Of a DNA stretch of 64,000 nucleotides, positions 34,026 to 42,326 are shown piece by piece. Source of the stretch: SCGC-AG-212-J23 sp035649175. GTDB lineage: Bacteria > Pseudomonadota > Gammaproteobacteria > Burkholderiales > SG8-39. The DNA is taken from positions 1 to 64,000 of the forward strand of contig DASRKB010000237.1 in the NCBI GenBank assembly GCA_035649175.1, read 5' to 3'. A program made the translations under genes and the position numbers. The notes beneath the pieces are model-generated. The model searched no databases. It saw nothing but the letters and a program-made list of their open reading frames with translations, and had not been told where the DNA came from. Each line of letters starts with the position of its first letter. Position 1 is the first letter of the stretch.

Positions 34026-35128
34026 GGGAAAACGATCACCCCGCGAGCATTCTTCCCCGATTGCATGTCGGCGAACGCCTGCGGCGCATCCTCGATCGAG
34101 TAGCGCCGCGTGATGAGCTCCTCGAGCTTGAGGCTTCCCGCCTGGTAGAGCGAGAGCATCCGCGGGAAGTCGACGCTGGGCACGCAGGAGCCGAAGTAGC
34201 TCCCGGTGAGCGTCTTCTCCTCGAAGACCAGCGTCATGCTGCGCACGGCGGTGCTCTCGGTGGGCTTCGCCACGCCCACCACCACCGCGGCACCGCCGCG
34301 GCGGATCGCCCGGTAGGCCGCACCGGCGAGCTCGCCCGAGCCCACGCACTCGAAAGCGTAGTCGGGTCCGCCCCCAGTGAGCTTCTTCAGGGGTTTGACG
34401 ATGTCTTCACCCTGCTTGACGATGAGGACATCCGTCGCCCCGAAGCTCATGGCCATCTGGAGCTTCGCCTCGAGCGTGTCGATCGCGATGATCTGCCTCG
34501 CGCCTGCGATGCGCGCGCCCTGGATCACCGAGAGACCCACGCCCCCGCAGCCAAGCACAGCGACGCTCGAGCCCGGCTCGATCCTCGCGGTGTTGAACAC
34601 CGCCCCGACCCCGGTCGTGACCGCGCAGCCGACGAGCGCGCCGCACTCCATGGGGATCTTGGGATCGATCTTGATGAGATTCTCGGCCGACACCGTCGCG
34701 TACTCGGCCATCGCCCCGCAGCCGGAGAAGATGCCGAGGGGCTTGCCAGCGGCGTCATGCACGCGCGGCGTGCCTTCCAGCGGCGTCGTGAGGGCCTTCC
34801 CCTGCTCGAGGCACAGCACCGGGCGGCCCGCCACGCAGAAGCGGCATTTACCACACATGTAGATGAAGGAGAAGACGACGTGGTCGCCCTTGGCGAGCCC
34901 CGCCACGGCCTCGCCGACCTCCTCCACCACCCCTGCGGCCTCGTGGCCGAGCACCAGCGGCAGCGGCAGCGCGATGGTGCCGTTCGCGGCGGACAGGTCG
35001 GAGTGACACACGCCGCAGGCGCCGATCTTGACCGTCACCTCGCCTCGCTTCGGCGGGTCGACGACGACGGTTTCGACGGCGAACTTGTTCAGCTCGCGGC
35101 AGAGGACCGCTCGGGCTTTGCGGGACAT
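34022..35128 (-). CDS. Zinc-dependent alcohol dehydrogenase (class III/NDMA-like MDR)
   Basis: 368-residue medium-chain dehydrogenase. The catalytic zinc ligands are Cys41 and His62/Glu63 (GACGVCHSD, LGHEAAG) with GCAVTTGVGA later, and the structural zinc cysteines form CGKCRFC plus the cysteine in VLCLEQG (92, 95, 98, 106). The NAD-binding motif is VLGCGGVGLSVIQG. It oxidises an alcohol to an aldehyde, and the divergent neighbour is an aldehyde dehydrogenase, so the pair could convert an alcohol to an acid. I chose ATG 35126-35128; a GTG seven codons upstream is possible, but a TATACT hexamer lies exactly seven bases before the ATG, which fits a leaderless mRNA. Confidence 0.9.
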   Translation of the reverse strand: MSRKARAVLCRELNKFAVETVVVDPPKRGEVTVKIGACGVCHSDLSAANGTIALPLPLVLGHEAAGVVEEVGEAVAGLAKGDHVVFSFIYMCGKCRFCVAGRPVLCLEQGKALTTPLEGTPRVHDAAGKPLGIFSGCGAMAEYATVSAENLIKIDPKIPMECGALVGCAVTTGVGAVFNTARIEPGSSVAVLGCGGVGLSVIQGARIAGARQIIAIDTLEAKLQMAMSFGATDVLIVKQGEDIVKPLKKLTGGGPDYAFECVGSGELAGAAYRAIRRGGAAVVVGVAKPTESTAVRSMTLVFEEKTLTGSYFGSCVPSVDFPRMLSLYQAGSLKLEELITRRYSIEDAPQAFADMQSGKNARGVIVFP

Positions 35129-35135
35129 TTTTATC

Positions 35136-35141
35136 AGTATA
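35136..35141 (-). promoter_or_regulatory. -10 hexamer TATACT seven bases before the dehydrogenase ATG
   Basis: TATACT on the minus strand is followed by GATAAAA and then the ATG at 35128. This spacing puts the transcription start at or beside the start codon. No good -35 hexamer is visible at 17 bases, so this is a weak call. The 47-base divergent region also serves the aldehyde dehydrogenase. Confidence 0.35.
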
Positions 35142-35175
35142 TCCGGCACTAGCCCTTTGGTAGCATCCAGGAACC

Positions 35176-36600
35176 ATGCTGATCCGAGACAAGCTCTTCA
35201 TCGACGGCCAATGGGTCGGCCCTTCAAGCAGCGAAACGATCGATGTGCACGACGCCGGCAACGGCAAGGTCATGGGACGCATCCCCGCCGGCGCCGAGAA
35301 GGACGCCGAGGCTGCGGTCCGGGCCGCCCGGTCGGCGCTCGAGACATGGAAGGACATTCCCGTCGAAAAGCGGGCCGAATACCTCGACAAGATCTCCTCC
35401 GGCCTGAAGGCGCGCGCCGACGAGATCGCGCGCACCATCGCGCGGGAAGTCGGCATGCCGCTCAAGATGGCCTCGCGCATCCAGGCCGGGCTTCCGATTG
35501 CGAACTTCGCGAACTACGCGAAGCTCGTGAAGGAGTTCAAGTTCGAGGAGAAGGTTGGAAATTCCCTCGTAGTGCGCGAGCCGGTGGGCGTGGTGCTCGC
35601 CATCACGCCCTGGAACTACCCCCTGCACCAGATCGCCCTGAAGGTGGCGCCGGCGCTCGCGGCCGGCTGCAGCGTGGTGCTCAAGCCCTCGGAGGTCGCG
35701 CCGTTCAACGCCTTCATCCTCGCCGAGGTGATCGAGGCGGCCGGGCTGCCCAGGGGCGTCTTCAACCTCGTCACGGGCACCGGTCCCGCCGTGGGCGAGG
35801 CGCTAGTAAAGCATCCCGACGTCGACATGATCTCCTTCACCGGCTCGACGCGCGCGGGCAAGCGGATCTCCGAGCTCGCCGCGCAGGGCGTCAAGCGGGT
35901 AGCGCTCGAGCTGGGTGGCAAGAGCGCCTCGTTGATCCTGGACGACGCGGACCTCGCGCAGGCGGTGAAGGGCACGGTGAATGGTTGCTACCTGAACTCC
36001 GGCCAGACGTGCACCGCGCTCACCAGGATGCTGGTGCCCGAGAGCCTCTATCCGGAGGCGGCAAGGCTCGCGGGCGAGGCTGCGAAGAGTTTTGCCGTGG
36101 GTGATCCATTGAATGAGAACTCCAGGCTGGGCCCGCTCAGCTCCCAGGCGCAGCTCGAGCGCGTACGCGGATACATCAAGAAGGGAATCGCCGAGGGCGC
36201 CGAGCTCGTCGCGGGCGGCGCCGAGCCGCCCGAAGGCGTGCCTGCCGGCGGCTACTACGTGCGCCCGACGGTGTTCGGCAAGGTGAAGAACAGCATGACC
36301 ATCGCGCAGGAGGAGATTTTCGGGCCGGTGCTCTCCATCATCCCCTACAAGGACGAGGAAGATGCGGTGCGCATCGCGAACGACACGGTGTACGGGCTTG
36401 CCGGCGCAGTGTGGTCCAAGGACGACGCGCGCGCGCAGCGCGTGGCGCGCCGCATGCGCGCGGGGCAAGTCGACGTGAACGGCGGCGCGTTCAACATGAA
36501 CGCCCCCTTCGGCGGCTTCAAGCAATCCGGCCACGGCCGCGAGGCCGGCGTGTACGGGCTCGAAGAATTCCTGGAATATAAAGCCCTGCAACTAAAGTGA
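35176..36600 (+). CDS. NAD(P)-dependent aldehyde dehydrogenase
   Basis: 474-residue ALDH-superfamily enzyme that oxidises an aldehyde to an acid. The cofactor and substrate-channel region is AITPWNYPLHQIALKVAPAL, the general base is Glu245 in ALELGGKSASLIL, and the nucleophile is Cys279 in NSGQTCTALTR. The conserved EEIFGPVLSIIPY and FNMNAPFGGFKQSGHGRE segments are present. ATG at 35176 has AGGA seven bases upstream. It overlaps the following cyclase gene by four bases (GTGA) and is divergent from the alcohol dehydrogenase. Substrate is not evident; this clade often acts on short or aromatic aldehydes. Confidence 0.93.
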   Translation: MLIRDKLFIDGQWVGPSSSETIDVHDAGNGKVMGRIPAGAEKDAEAAVRAARSALETWKDIPVEKRAEYLDKISSGLKARADEIARTIAREVGMPLKMASRIQAGLPIANFANYAKLVKEFKFEEKVGNSLVVREPVGVVLAITPWNYPLHQIALKVAPALAAGCSVVLKPSEVAPFNAFILAEVIEAAGLPRGVFNLVTGTGPAVGEALVKHPDVDMISFTGSTRAGKRISELAAQGVKRVALELGGKSASLILDDADLAQAVKGTVNGCYLNSGQTCTALTRMLVPESLYPEAARLAGEAAKSFAVGDPLNENSRLGPLSSQAQLERVRGYIKKGIAEGAELVAGGAEPPEGVPAGGYYVRPTVFGKVKNSMTIAQEEIFGPVLSIIPYKDEEDAVRIANDTVYGLAGAVWSKDDARAQRVARRMRAGQVDVNGGAFNMNAPFGGFKQSGHGREAGVYGLEEFLEYKALQLK

Positions 36601-38252
36601 GATTGCTGCGCCTCGCCACCGGACTGGTGGTCGCGGCGTTCGTCGTCGGGCACTTCCTCAACCACGCGCTCGGCGTGGTCTCGATCGAGGCAATGAACGG
36701 CATGCGCTCCGCCCTGGCCGCGGGGTGGCGCAGCCTGCCGGGCACGATCCTGCTGTACGGCTCGCTCGCCACGCATTTCGCGCTCGCGCTCGTATCGCTC
36801 TACCGGCGCAGCACGCTGCGCATGCCGGCCTGGGAGGCCGGGCAGCTGCTGCTCGGGCTCGCGATCCCGCCGATGCTCATCGGCCACGTCGTCGGTACGC
36901 GGCTCAGCTGGACGCTCTACGGCCACCACATCGACTACGAGCGCATCGTGGGGCTGCTCTGGTCGGACTCGACCGCTGCGGCGCGGCAATCGGCGCTCCT
37001 CCTGGTCGTGTGGATGCATCTTTCGTTCGGCGTGCACTACTGGCTGCGGGTAAAGGCCTGGTACCCCACGGTGCAGCCGGTGCTCTTCGCCGCGGCGCTT
37101 CTCATCCCCGCCATCGCGCTCGCCGGCTTCGCCGCGGCAGGTGCGAGCCTGTGGCCCGGCATCGAGGCGGTGGGCGGCATGCAGAAGTACAACCTCGACC
37201 TCGCCGGGATGACCGACGCGCAGCGCGCGCGCCTCGTTCACTGGCGCGAGGGGATGACGTGGGGCTTCTGGCTGCTCCTCGGGGCGACGCTGCTCGCGCG
37301 CTGGCTGCGCCAGCGCATCGGCGGGACCTACCAGGTGCGCCACGCCTCCGGCCGCGTCATTACCGCGCCCGTCGGCCGCACCATCCTCGAGGCGATCCGC
37401 GACGCCGGCATCCCCCACGCCTCGGTCTGCGGCGGCCGCGCGCGCTGCACCACCTGCCGCGTGCGCGTCGGCGAAGGGCTCGCCGCGCTGCCGCCGCCGC
37501 GGCCGGCGGAGGCGCGCGCACTCGGGCGCATCGAGGCGCCGCCGAACGTGCGCCTCGCCTGCCAGTGCCGGCCGCGCACCCACGTCGCCGTCACCCCCCT
37601 TCTGCCCGCCGGCGCGGACGCGGCGCTCGCGCGCAACCCCCGCAGCCCGCGGGGGCAGGAGCGGCGCATCGTCGCCATGTTCGTCGACCTGCGCGAGTCG
37701 ACCGAGCTCGCCGAGGGACGCCTGCCCTACGACGTGGTCTTCCTCATGAACCAGTTCTTCGCCGAGATGTACCAGGCGCTGCGGGCGACCAATGGCTACT
37801 ACGCGCAGTTCCGCGGCGACGGCCTGCTCGCGCTCTATGGCCTCGGAGCCGAGCCCGCGCAGGCCTGCCGGGACGCCATCGCCGGCGCGGCCGAGATGCA
37901 GCGACGGCTCGAGGCGCTCAACGCGAGCCTCGCCGCCGACCTCGCGCGCCCCCTGCGCATCGGCATCGGCGTCCACGTCGGCCTCGCCATCGTCGGCACG
38001 ATGGGCCCGCCGGACGCGCCGATCCACTCCGCGATCGGCGACAACATCAACATCGCGGCGCGCCTGGAAGGCATGACGAAGGCGTACGGCTGCGTGCTGG
38101 TAATTTCCGAGGACACGCTGACGGAGGCGGGGGTGGAACCGCGCGGCGCGACTTTGCACCGCGTGCGCGTGCGCGGCAGGAACGAGCGGCTCAGCGTGTA
38201 CGCCGTCCAGGATCCGCGCATGCTCACGTCGGTCCGGCAAATCGGGGTCTGA
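36597..38252 (+). CDS. Membrane SdhC-like / [2Fe-2S] ferredoxin / nucleotide cyclase fusion (CyaC-like)
   Basis: 551-residue three-part protein. The N-terminal 240 residues hold about six membrane helices with conserved histidines (GHFLNHALG, ATHFALAL, IGHVVGTRLSW, MHLSFGVHYW), resembling the haem-b anchor of succinate dehydrogenase. Residues 245-335 form a plant-type ferredoxin domain with cysteines 278, 284, 287 (CGGRARCTTC) and 322 (ACQC). Residues 355-540 form a class III cyclase with metal Asp364 and Asp408 (FVDLRESTEL, QFRGDGLLALY) and Asn485/Arg489 (GDNINIAARL). A cyclase of this build in Sinorhizobium (CyaC) is known to be redox/quinone responsive. Role inferred: cyclic-nucleotide production set by respiratory redox state. 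GTG start overlaps the aldehyde dehydrogenase stop. Confidence 0.9.
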   Translation: MRLLRLATGLVVAAFVVGHFLNHALGVVSIEAMNGMRSALAAGWRSLPGTILLYGSLATHFALALVSLYRRSTLRMPAWEAGQLLLGLAIPPMLIGHVVGTRLSWTLYGHHIDYERIVGLLWSDSTAAARQSALLLVVWMHLSFGVHYWLRVKAWYPTVQPVLFAAALLIPAIALAGFAAAGASLWPGIEAVGGMQKYNLDLAGMTDAQRARLVHWREGMTWGFWLLLGATLLARWLRQRIGGTYQVRHASGRVITAPVGRTILEAIRDAGIPHASVCGGRARCTTCRVRVGEGLAALPPPRPAEARALGRIEAPPNVRLACQCRPRTHVAVTPLLPAGADAALARNPRSPRGQERRIVAMFVDLRESTELAEGRLPYDVVFLMNQFFAEMYQALRATNGYYAQFRGDGLLALYGLGAEPAQACRDAIAGAAEMQRRLEALNASLAADLARPLRIGIGVHVGLAIVGTMGPPDAPIHSAIGDNINIAARLEGMTKAYGCVLVISEDTLTEAGVEPRGATLHRVRVRGRNERLSVYAVQDPRMLTSVRQIGV

Positions 38253-38259
38253 CCCCGAT
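38241..38259. repeat. GGGGTC-GACCCC palindrome, copy 1
   Basis: ATCGGGGTC-T-GACCCCGAT, a perfect 19-bp palindrome that contains the stop codon of the CyaC-like gene and lies between it and the convergent CNBD gene. Other copies are at 42243-42263, 53198-53218 and 58181-58199. Confidence 0.8.
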
Positions 38260-38262
38260 CTC

Positions 38263-38712
38263 CTACTTTCCCGACAGGGTGCGCGAGAGCTGGTTGGTCG
38301 TATTGGCGAGGCGAGCGGCGAGCACGCGGATCAGCTCGAGCGCGGCGTCGGGGTTCTCGCGAATCACCTGGGAGAAAAGATCCTTGGAGATTCTCAGGGT
38401 CTCGAGCGCGGTGAGCGCCTTGGCGGTGGCGGTGCGCGGCACCTCGCCGAAGATGGCGATCTCGCCGATGATGTCGTTGCGGCCGAGCTTGTTGACCACC
38501 AGTGGGCCGCCGGGGGTGGGCACGCTGATCTCCACTTCGCCGTCGATCACGATGTAAGCGGCATCGCCCATGTCCCCGGCGTTGAACATCACCTGCCCGG
38601 GGGCGTAGGAGAGCCGCTCGGCGGAGAACACCAGCAGCTTCTGCATCGCCGGCTGGATCTTGCTGAAGATCGGGAACTGGCGGATCAGCTCGACTTCCTG
38701 CTCCAGGCTCAT
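38263..38712 (-). CDS. Stand-alone cyclic-nucleotide-binding domain protein
   Basis: 149-residue protein made of a single cNMP-binding domain. The phosphate-binding cassette is complete: IIGEIAIFGEVPRTATAKAL, with the Glu that contacts the ribose and the Arg that contacts the cyclic phosphate. Flanking helices (LEQEVELIRQFPIFSKIQPAMQ; ELIRVLAARLANTTNQL) complete the fold. There is no DNA-binding or catalytic domain, so it probably acts by binding a partner. It overlaps the end of the degenerate ABC gene by four bases, with AGGAGG eight bases before the ATG, making that protein the obvious partner. It is convergent with the CyaC-like gene 10 bases away. Confidence 0.9.
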   Translation of the reverse strand: MSLEQEVELIRQFPIFSKIQPAMQKLLVFSAERLSYAPGQVMFNAGDMGDAAYIVIDGEVEISVPTPGGPLVVNKLGRNDIIGEIAIFGEVPRTATAKALTALETLRISKDLFSQVIRENPDAALELIRVLAARLANTTNQLSRTLSGK

Positions 38713-41363
38713 GCGGCAGTCCTCCTCTTCAGCTCCGTGAACTTGCCCTGCTCCGCGAGGCGCCCACGTTCCATCACCAGCACCATGTCGAAGCGCTCGG
38801 CGTACTCCTCGCGCGAGAGCGCCCATACCACCCCGGCGCCCCTGCGCTCGGCGAGCACGTTGTCGACCACGCGGCCCTGCGAGGCCGGGTCGAGCAGCGC
38901 GCCCGCGTGGTCCAGGACGAGGAGCACCGGGCGCTTGAGCAATGCGCGCACCAGCGCGACCTTCTGCCGGTCGGACGGCGCCAGCCGCGCCCCGCCGACG
39001 CCTACGTGATAGCCCAGTCCGTTCCTCACCACCAGCGGCCGCAGGCCAAGCTCGTCCAGCAGCTCCCGCATCAGCGTCGTGATCCGCTGCACGGCGCCCG
39101 CCTGGCCGGTCACGATCTTGCCGAACAGGATGTTGTCCTGCAGGGTCGCGGCCCTGTTGTAGCGCGTCGGGTCGAAAAACTCCACCGCGTCGCGCATCCC
39201 GGCAGGCAGGTGACGCGCGAAGTGGTGGCGGGCCTCGACCACGCGAGCCTCGAAGCTCTCGTCGATGAGCCCGAGGCGGTGGCGCGCGGCGATGAGGCGG
39301 AAGGGCAGCGCGAGCAGCAGGCGCCGTTCGGCCTCCTCGATGCCACGCAGGCCGGCCTCGGTGACGCGCTTCAGGATAGCCTCGAACTGCGGCAGGTCCT
39401 CTTGCCGGATGAAGCTGTACTGCGCGAAGAACTCGTGGCCGGGTGGCAGGCCGCTGAAGAGCTCGACCATGGTCTCGGCCACCTTGTGCCCGGTGCGCAG
39501 CACGAGGTCGTGCAACCCCGTGTCGTGCAGCACCTGGCGCACGTAGGCGTTGCCGGCGAGGTTCTCGATGTCGAAGGTGCGTCCGACCGGGGTGCCGAAC
39601 AGCAGGTTCTCGGCGAGCGTCGCGTTGCGGTTGTAGTGCGCCGGGTCGAAGCGCTCGACCCAGTCCTCGATGCTCTGGGAAGCAAGGCGCTCGCGCATCT
39701 TCTGCCGCGCGGAAAGCACCTTCCCGGAGAATTGGTCGGAGTCTGCGGTGCTGCGCAAGCCGAGCTCGAACACAGTCTCCTCGAGCTCCACCACGCGCAG
39801 CAGCTCGACGATACGCGCCTCCATCTCATCCGTGCTGCCCACCCCGGCCGCGGCGTAGTCGATCCACTCGGCGTTGATGTCGAGCGGCGAGTTGCCGGTG
39901 CGCAGCGCCTCGCGCGCCTCTGCCTCGCGCGCCCTGCGCCTCGCGGCGTCGTGCTCGGGCTCGCGGATCGGCCGGTGCTTCAGGCCGTAAAGGATGTTCG
40001 AGCGCACGTCGGCGGGAAAGAGGTATGCGGGCGTGCCGACGTAGCCGATGGCGCGTCCGGTCACCGCCTCGGGGGCGCGGGTGATGTCGATGCCGCCCAT
40101 CTCGATGGCGCCGCTCGTCGGCGGGTAGAGTCGCGCCACGAGCTGCGCGAGCTCGGTGGCGCCCGCGCCACTCTGCCGCGAAACGATGGCGACGTGCGAG
40201 CCAAGATCCGCCTCGAAGGAGACGTTGTCCACCACCCGGCTGCCCGCCTCGTCGACGAAGGTGAGGCCCGTGGCCCGCATCCGCCCGGCCCGGGGTAGCG
40301 GCGGATCCTCGGCGGGCGCCTGCAGCTCCGCCGGGGCGACGTCCTCCGCGGTGAACTGCTCCACCACCTGGCCGTACTTGATCTGCACGTCGAGGCGCTG
40401 CTGGTCCCAGTCGATCAGCTCCTTCACCGGCGTGGGCAGGTCCTTGTAGGCGGCGATCACCGCCACGAGCGCGCCGATGTCGAGCCGGCCGACGATCACC
40501 AGGTAGCCGCCCAGCGCATAGAACAGGAAGGGCGTGACCTGCGATAGGAAGTTGTTGAGGAACTTGATGAGGAATTTGCGCTGGTAGAACTCGAAGCGGA
40601 TGCGGAAGATGTGCCCCAGCCGCGCGGAGATCTCGGCGCGCTCGTAGTTGGAGGTGTCGTTGGCGTGGATCTCGGCGATGCCGTCGACCGACTCGGCGAT
40701 GCGCCCGGCGAGCGCCCGCGCGGTGAGCTGGCGCTCGCGGCCGAGCACGAGCAGGCGCCGGCGCAGCCGCGGGATCAGGTACGCCTGCACGCCCACCACC
40801 CCCAAGGCGGTCAGGCCGAGCGCGACGTGCTGGTACAGGATGAAGACCATCGCGGTGAGCGCCTGCCCGCCGAGGAAGAGCGGCGTGATGAGCGCCTCCC
40901 CGACGAACCCGCCGAGCGGCTCGACCTCGTCCTTGATCATGGTGGCCATTTCGGCGGCCTTCACGCGCCGGAAGCGCTGCAGCGGGAAGCGCAGGATGTA
41001 GTCGAACAGCGCATAGCGCAGCCGCCGCAGCATGCGCTCGCCCATCCAGCCCTTCATGGTGTTGATCTGGAACTTGAGCCAACCGTTCAGCACGATCAGG
41101 CCGAGGAACACCGCGCTCAGCGCGAAGAGATAGGGAATCCGCTCGAGCGCCAGCCCCAGGAAAGGGACCTTGGCGTCGGGGCTCGGGAACGCGTCGCCCT
41201 GGATCGCCTGGTTGATGATGGTCTTGGGTAGGTCGAGGGAAAGGTAATAGACGACCATGGTCGCGAGCACCAGCGGCACGATGAGCAGCTGGTCGCGCTT
41301 GCTGTAACGCAGGATGAAACCGAAAAGGCTTCGATCCACCTTGGATCCCCGGGGAACGCACAT
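38709..41363 (-). CDS. ABC exporter-like membrane protein with degenerate ATPase and a 330-residue insert
   Basis: 884-residue protein. Residues 20-330 form a type-IV ABC exporter membrane domain of about six helices. The C-terminal half is nucleotide-binding-domain-like but its catalytic motifs are lost: Walker A reads SRQSGAGATE (no Lys), the signature reads PSDRQKVALVRAL instead of LSGGQ, Walker B ends LLVLDHAG (no catalytic Glu), and the H-loop reads ALSREE (no His). Between the Q-loop-like segment (441-450) and the signature (796) lies an insert with two repeats, FDPAHYNRNATLAENLLFG (572-590) and FDPTRYNRAATLQDNILFG (730-748). ATP hydrolysis is unlikely. Start ATG 41361-41363 was chosen because longer versions would overlap the divergent gene. 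It is coupled to the CNBD gene. Confidence 0.85.
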   Translation of the reverse strand: MCVPRGSKVDRSLFGFILRYSKRDQLLIVPLVLATMVVYYLSLDLPKTIINQAIQGDAFPSPDAKVPFLGLALERIPYLFALSAVFLGLIVLNGWLKFQINTMKGWMGERMLRRLRYALFDYILRFPLQRFRRVKAAEMATMIKDEVEPLGGFVGEALITPLFLGGQALTAMVFILYQHVALGLTALGVVGVQAYLIPRLRRRLLVLGRERQLTARALAGRIAESVDGIAEIHANDTSNYERAEISARLGHIFRIRFEFYQRKFLIKFLNNFLSQVTPFLFYALGGYLVIVGRLDIGALVAVIAAYKDLPTPVKELIDWDQQRLDVQIKYGQVVEQFTAEDVAPAELQAPAEDPPLPRAGRMRATGLTFVDEAGSRVVDNVSFEADLGSHVAIVSRQSGAGATELAQLVARLYPPTSGAIEMGGIDITRAPEAVTGRAIGYVGTPAYLFPADVRSNILYGLKHRPIREPEHDAARRRAREAEAREALRTGNSPLDINAEWIDYAAAGVGSTDEMEARIVELLRVVELEETVFELGLRSTADSDQFSGKVLSARQKMRERLASQSIEDWVERFDPAHYNRNATLAENLLFGTPVGRTFDIENLAGNAYVRQVLHDTGLHDLVLRTGHKVAETMVELFSGLPPGHEFFAQYSFIRQEDLPQFEAILKRVTEAGLRGIEEAERRLLLALPFRLIAARHRLGLIDESFEARVVEARHHFARHLPAGMRDAVEFFDPTRYNRAATLQDNILFGKIVTGQAGAVQRITTLMRELLDELGLRPLVVRNGLGYHVGVGGARLAPSDRQKVALVRALLKRPVLLVLDHAGALLDPASQGRVVDNVLAERRGAGVVWALSREEYAERFDMVLVMERGRLAEQGKFTELKRRTAA

Positions 41364-41390
41364 CTTACAGTCCCTGACGGGATTTGCCGC

Positions 41391-41396
41391 TATAGT
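41391..41396 (+). promoter_or_regulatory. -10 hexamer TATAGT seven bases before the MBL-fold ATG
   Basis: TATAGT, then TGGACGC, then ATG at 41404. As for the regulator at 10545 and the dehydrogenase at 35128, this would give a leaderless or nearly leaderless transcript. The -35 region is weak (TTACAG lies 20 bases upstream), so confidence is low. The 40-base region is shared with the divergent ABC-like gene. Confidence 0.35.
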
Positions 41397-41403
41397 TGGA
41401 CGC

Positions 41404-42231
41404 ATGGACCCCGCTTTCAGCGTGCGCTTCTGGGGCGTGCGAGGCTCGATCGCTTGCTCCGGCCCGCGCACCGCCCGCTACGGCGGCAACACCTCGTCGC
41501 TCGAGGTGCGCTGCGGCGAGCGGCTGCTCCTCTTCGACGCCGGCACCGGCATCCGCTACCTGGGCAAGACCCTCGAGGGAAAGAGGCTCGACGCCGATCT
41601 CTTCTTCACCCACACGCACTTCGACCATATCTGCGGCCTGCCTTTCTTCCGGCCGTTCTTCGAGTCGGGCAACCGTTTCCGGCTCTGGGCCGGGCACCTC
41701 GACGGCCGGCAGGTCACGCTGAAGCGCGTGCTGGCCGAGTTCATGATGTCGCCACTGTTTCCGGTGCCGCCGGAGATCTTCCACGCGCGGATGGAGTACC
41801 GCGACTTCAAGAGCGGGGACACGCTCCACCCCGCCGATGGCTTCGTCGTGAGAACCGCGCCGCTCAACCACCCCGACGGAGCCACCGGATACCGGGTCGA
41901 GTACGGGGGGAAGTCGCTCTGCTACGTCACCGACACCGAGCACGTGCCTGGCAATCCCGACCGCAACGTTCTCGGCCTCATCGCCGGCGCGGACCTCGTG
42001 GTCTACGACTGCATGTACACCGACGAGGAGTACCCGCGCTTCGCCACCTGGGGCCACTCCACCTGGCAGGAAGGGGTGCGTTTGTGCCGCGAGGCCGGCG
42101 CGAAGCGCCTCGTGGTCTTTCACCACGAGCCAGACCACGACGACGACATGCTCGACGGCGTCGCGCGAGAAGTGGACAGGGCGCTTCCGGGGTCGCTCGT
42201 GGCCAAGGAAGGCCTGGTTCTCGAGCCGTAG
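41404..42231 (+). CDS. Metallo-beta-lactamase-fold hydrolase
   Basis: 275-residue MBL-fold protein of the RNase Z/phosphodiesterase-like branch. The N-terminus VRFWGVRGSIACSGPRTARYGGNTSSLEV is characteristic, the metal motif is THTHFDHICG (HxHxDH), later ligands are in LNHPDGATGYRV, CYVTDTEHV and VFHHEPDHDDD. Both metal sites appear complete. Some relatives hydrolyse cyclic nucleotides and others act on unrelated esters, so a cyclic-nucleotide phosphodiesterase role is only an idea suggested by the neighbouring cyclase and CNBD genes. It is divergent from the degenerate ABC gene, with 40 bases between the starts. Confidence 0.85.
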   Translation: MDPAFSVRFWGVRGSIACSGPRTARYGGNTSSLEVRCGERLLLFDAGTGIRYLGKTLEGKRLDADLFFTHTHFDHICGLPFFRPFFESGNRFRLWAGHLDGRQVTLKRVLAEFMMSPLFPVPPEIFHARMEYRDFKSGDTLHPADGFVVRTAPLNHPDGATGYRVEYGGKSLCYVTDTEHVPGNPDRNVLGLIAGADLVVYDCMYTDEEYPRFATWGHSTWQEGVRLCREAGAKRLVVFHHEPDHDDDMLDGVAREVDRALPGSLVAKEGLVLEP

Positions 42232-42242
42232 GTAGATGCGGC

Positions 42243-42263
42243 ACATGGGGTCAGACCCCATGT
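42243..42263. repeat. GGGGTC-GACCCC palindrome, copy 2
   Basis: ACATGGGGTC-A-GACCCCATGT, a perfect 21-bp palindrome 12 bases after the MBL-fold gene. A second imperfect copy (TGGGGCC-T-GACCCC, about 42291-42304) follows, separated by a GCGCGCTGCGC-rich stretch. The two together fill most of the gap before the DUF445 gene. Confidence 0.8.
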
Positions 42264-42326
42264 TCTGCGCGCTGCGCAAAGCAGCGAAAATGGGGCCTGA
42301 CCCCGTTACCCATTCTCCGCAAATCC

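Noticed and set aside
38709..41363. Calling the ABC protein a functional drug or lipid exporter
   Set aside because: All four ATPase motifs lack their key residues.
41363..41471. A longer start (ATG 41471) for the degenerate ABC protein
   Set aside because: It would overlap the divergent MBL-fold gene and adds a non-conserved segment.
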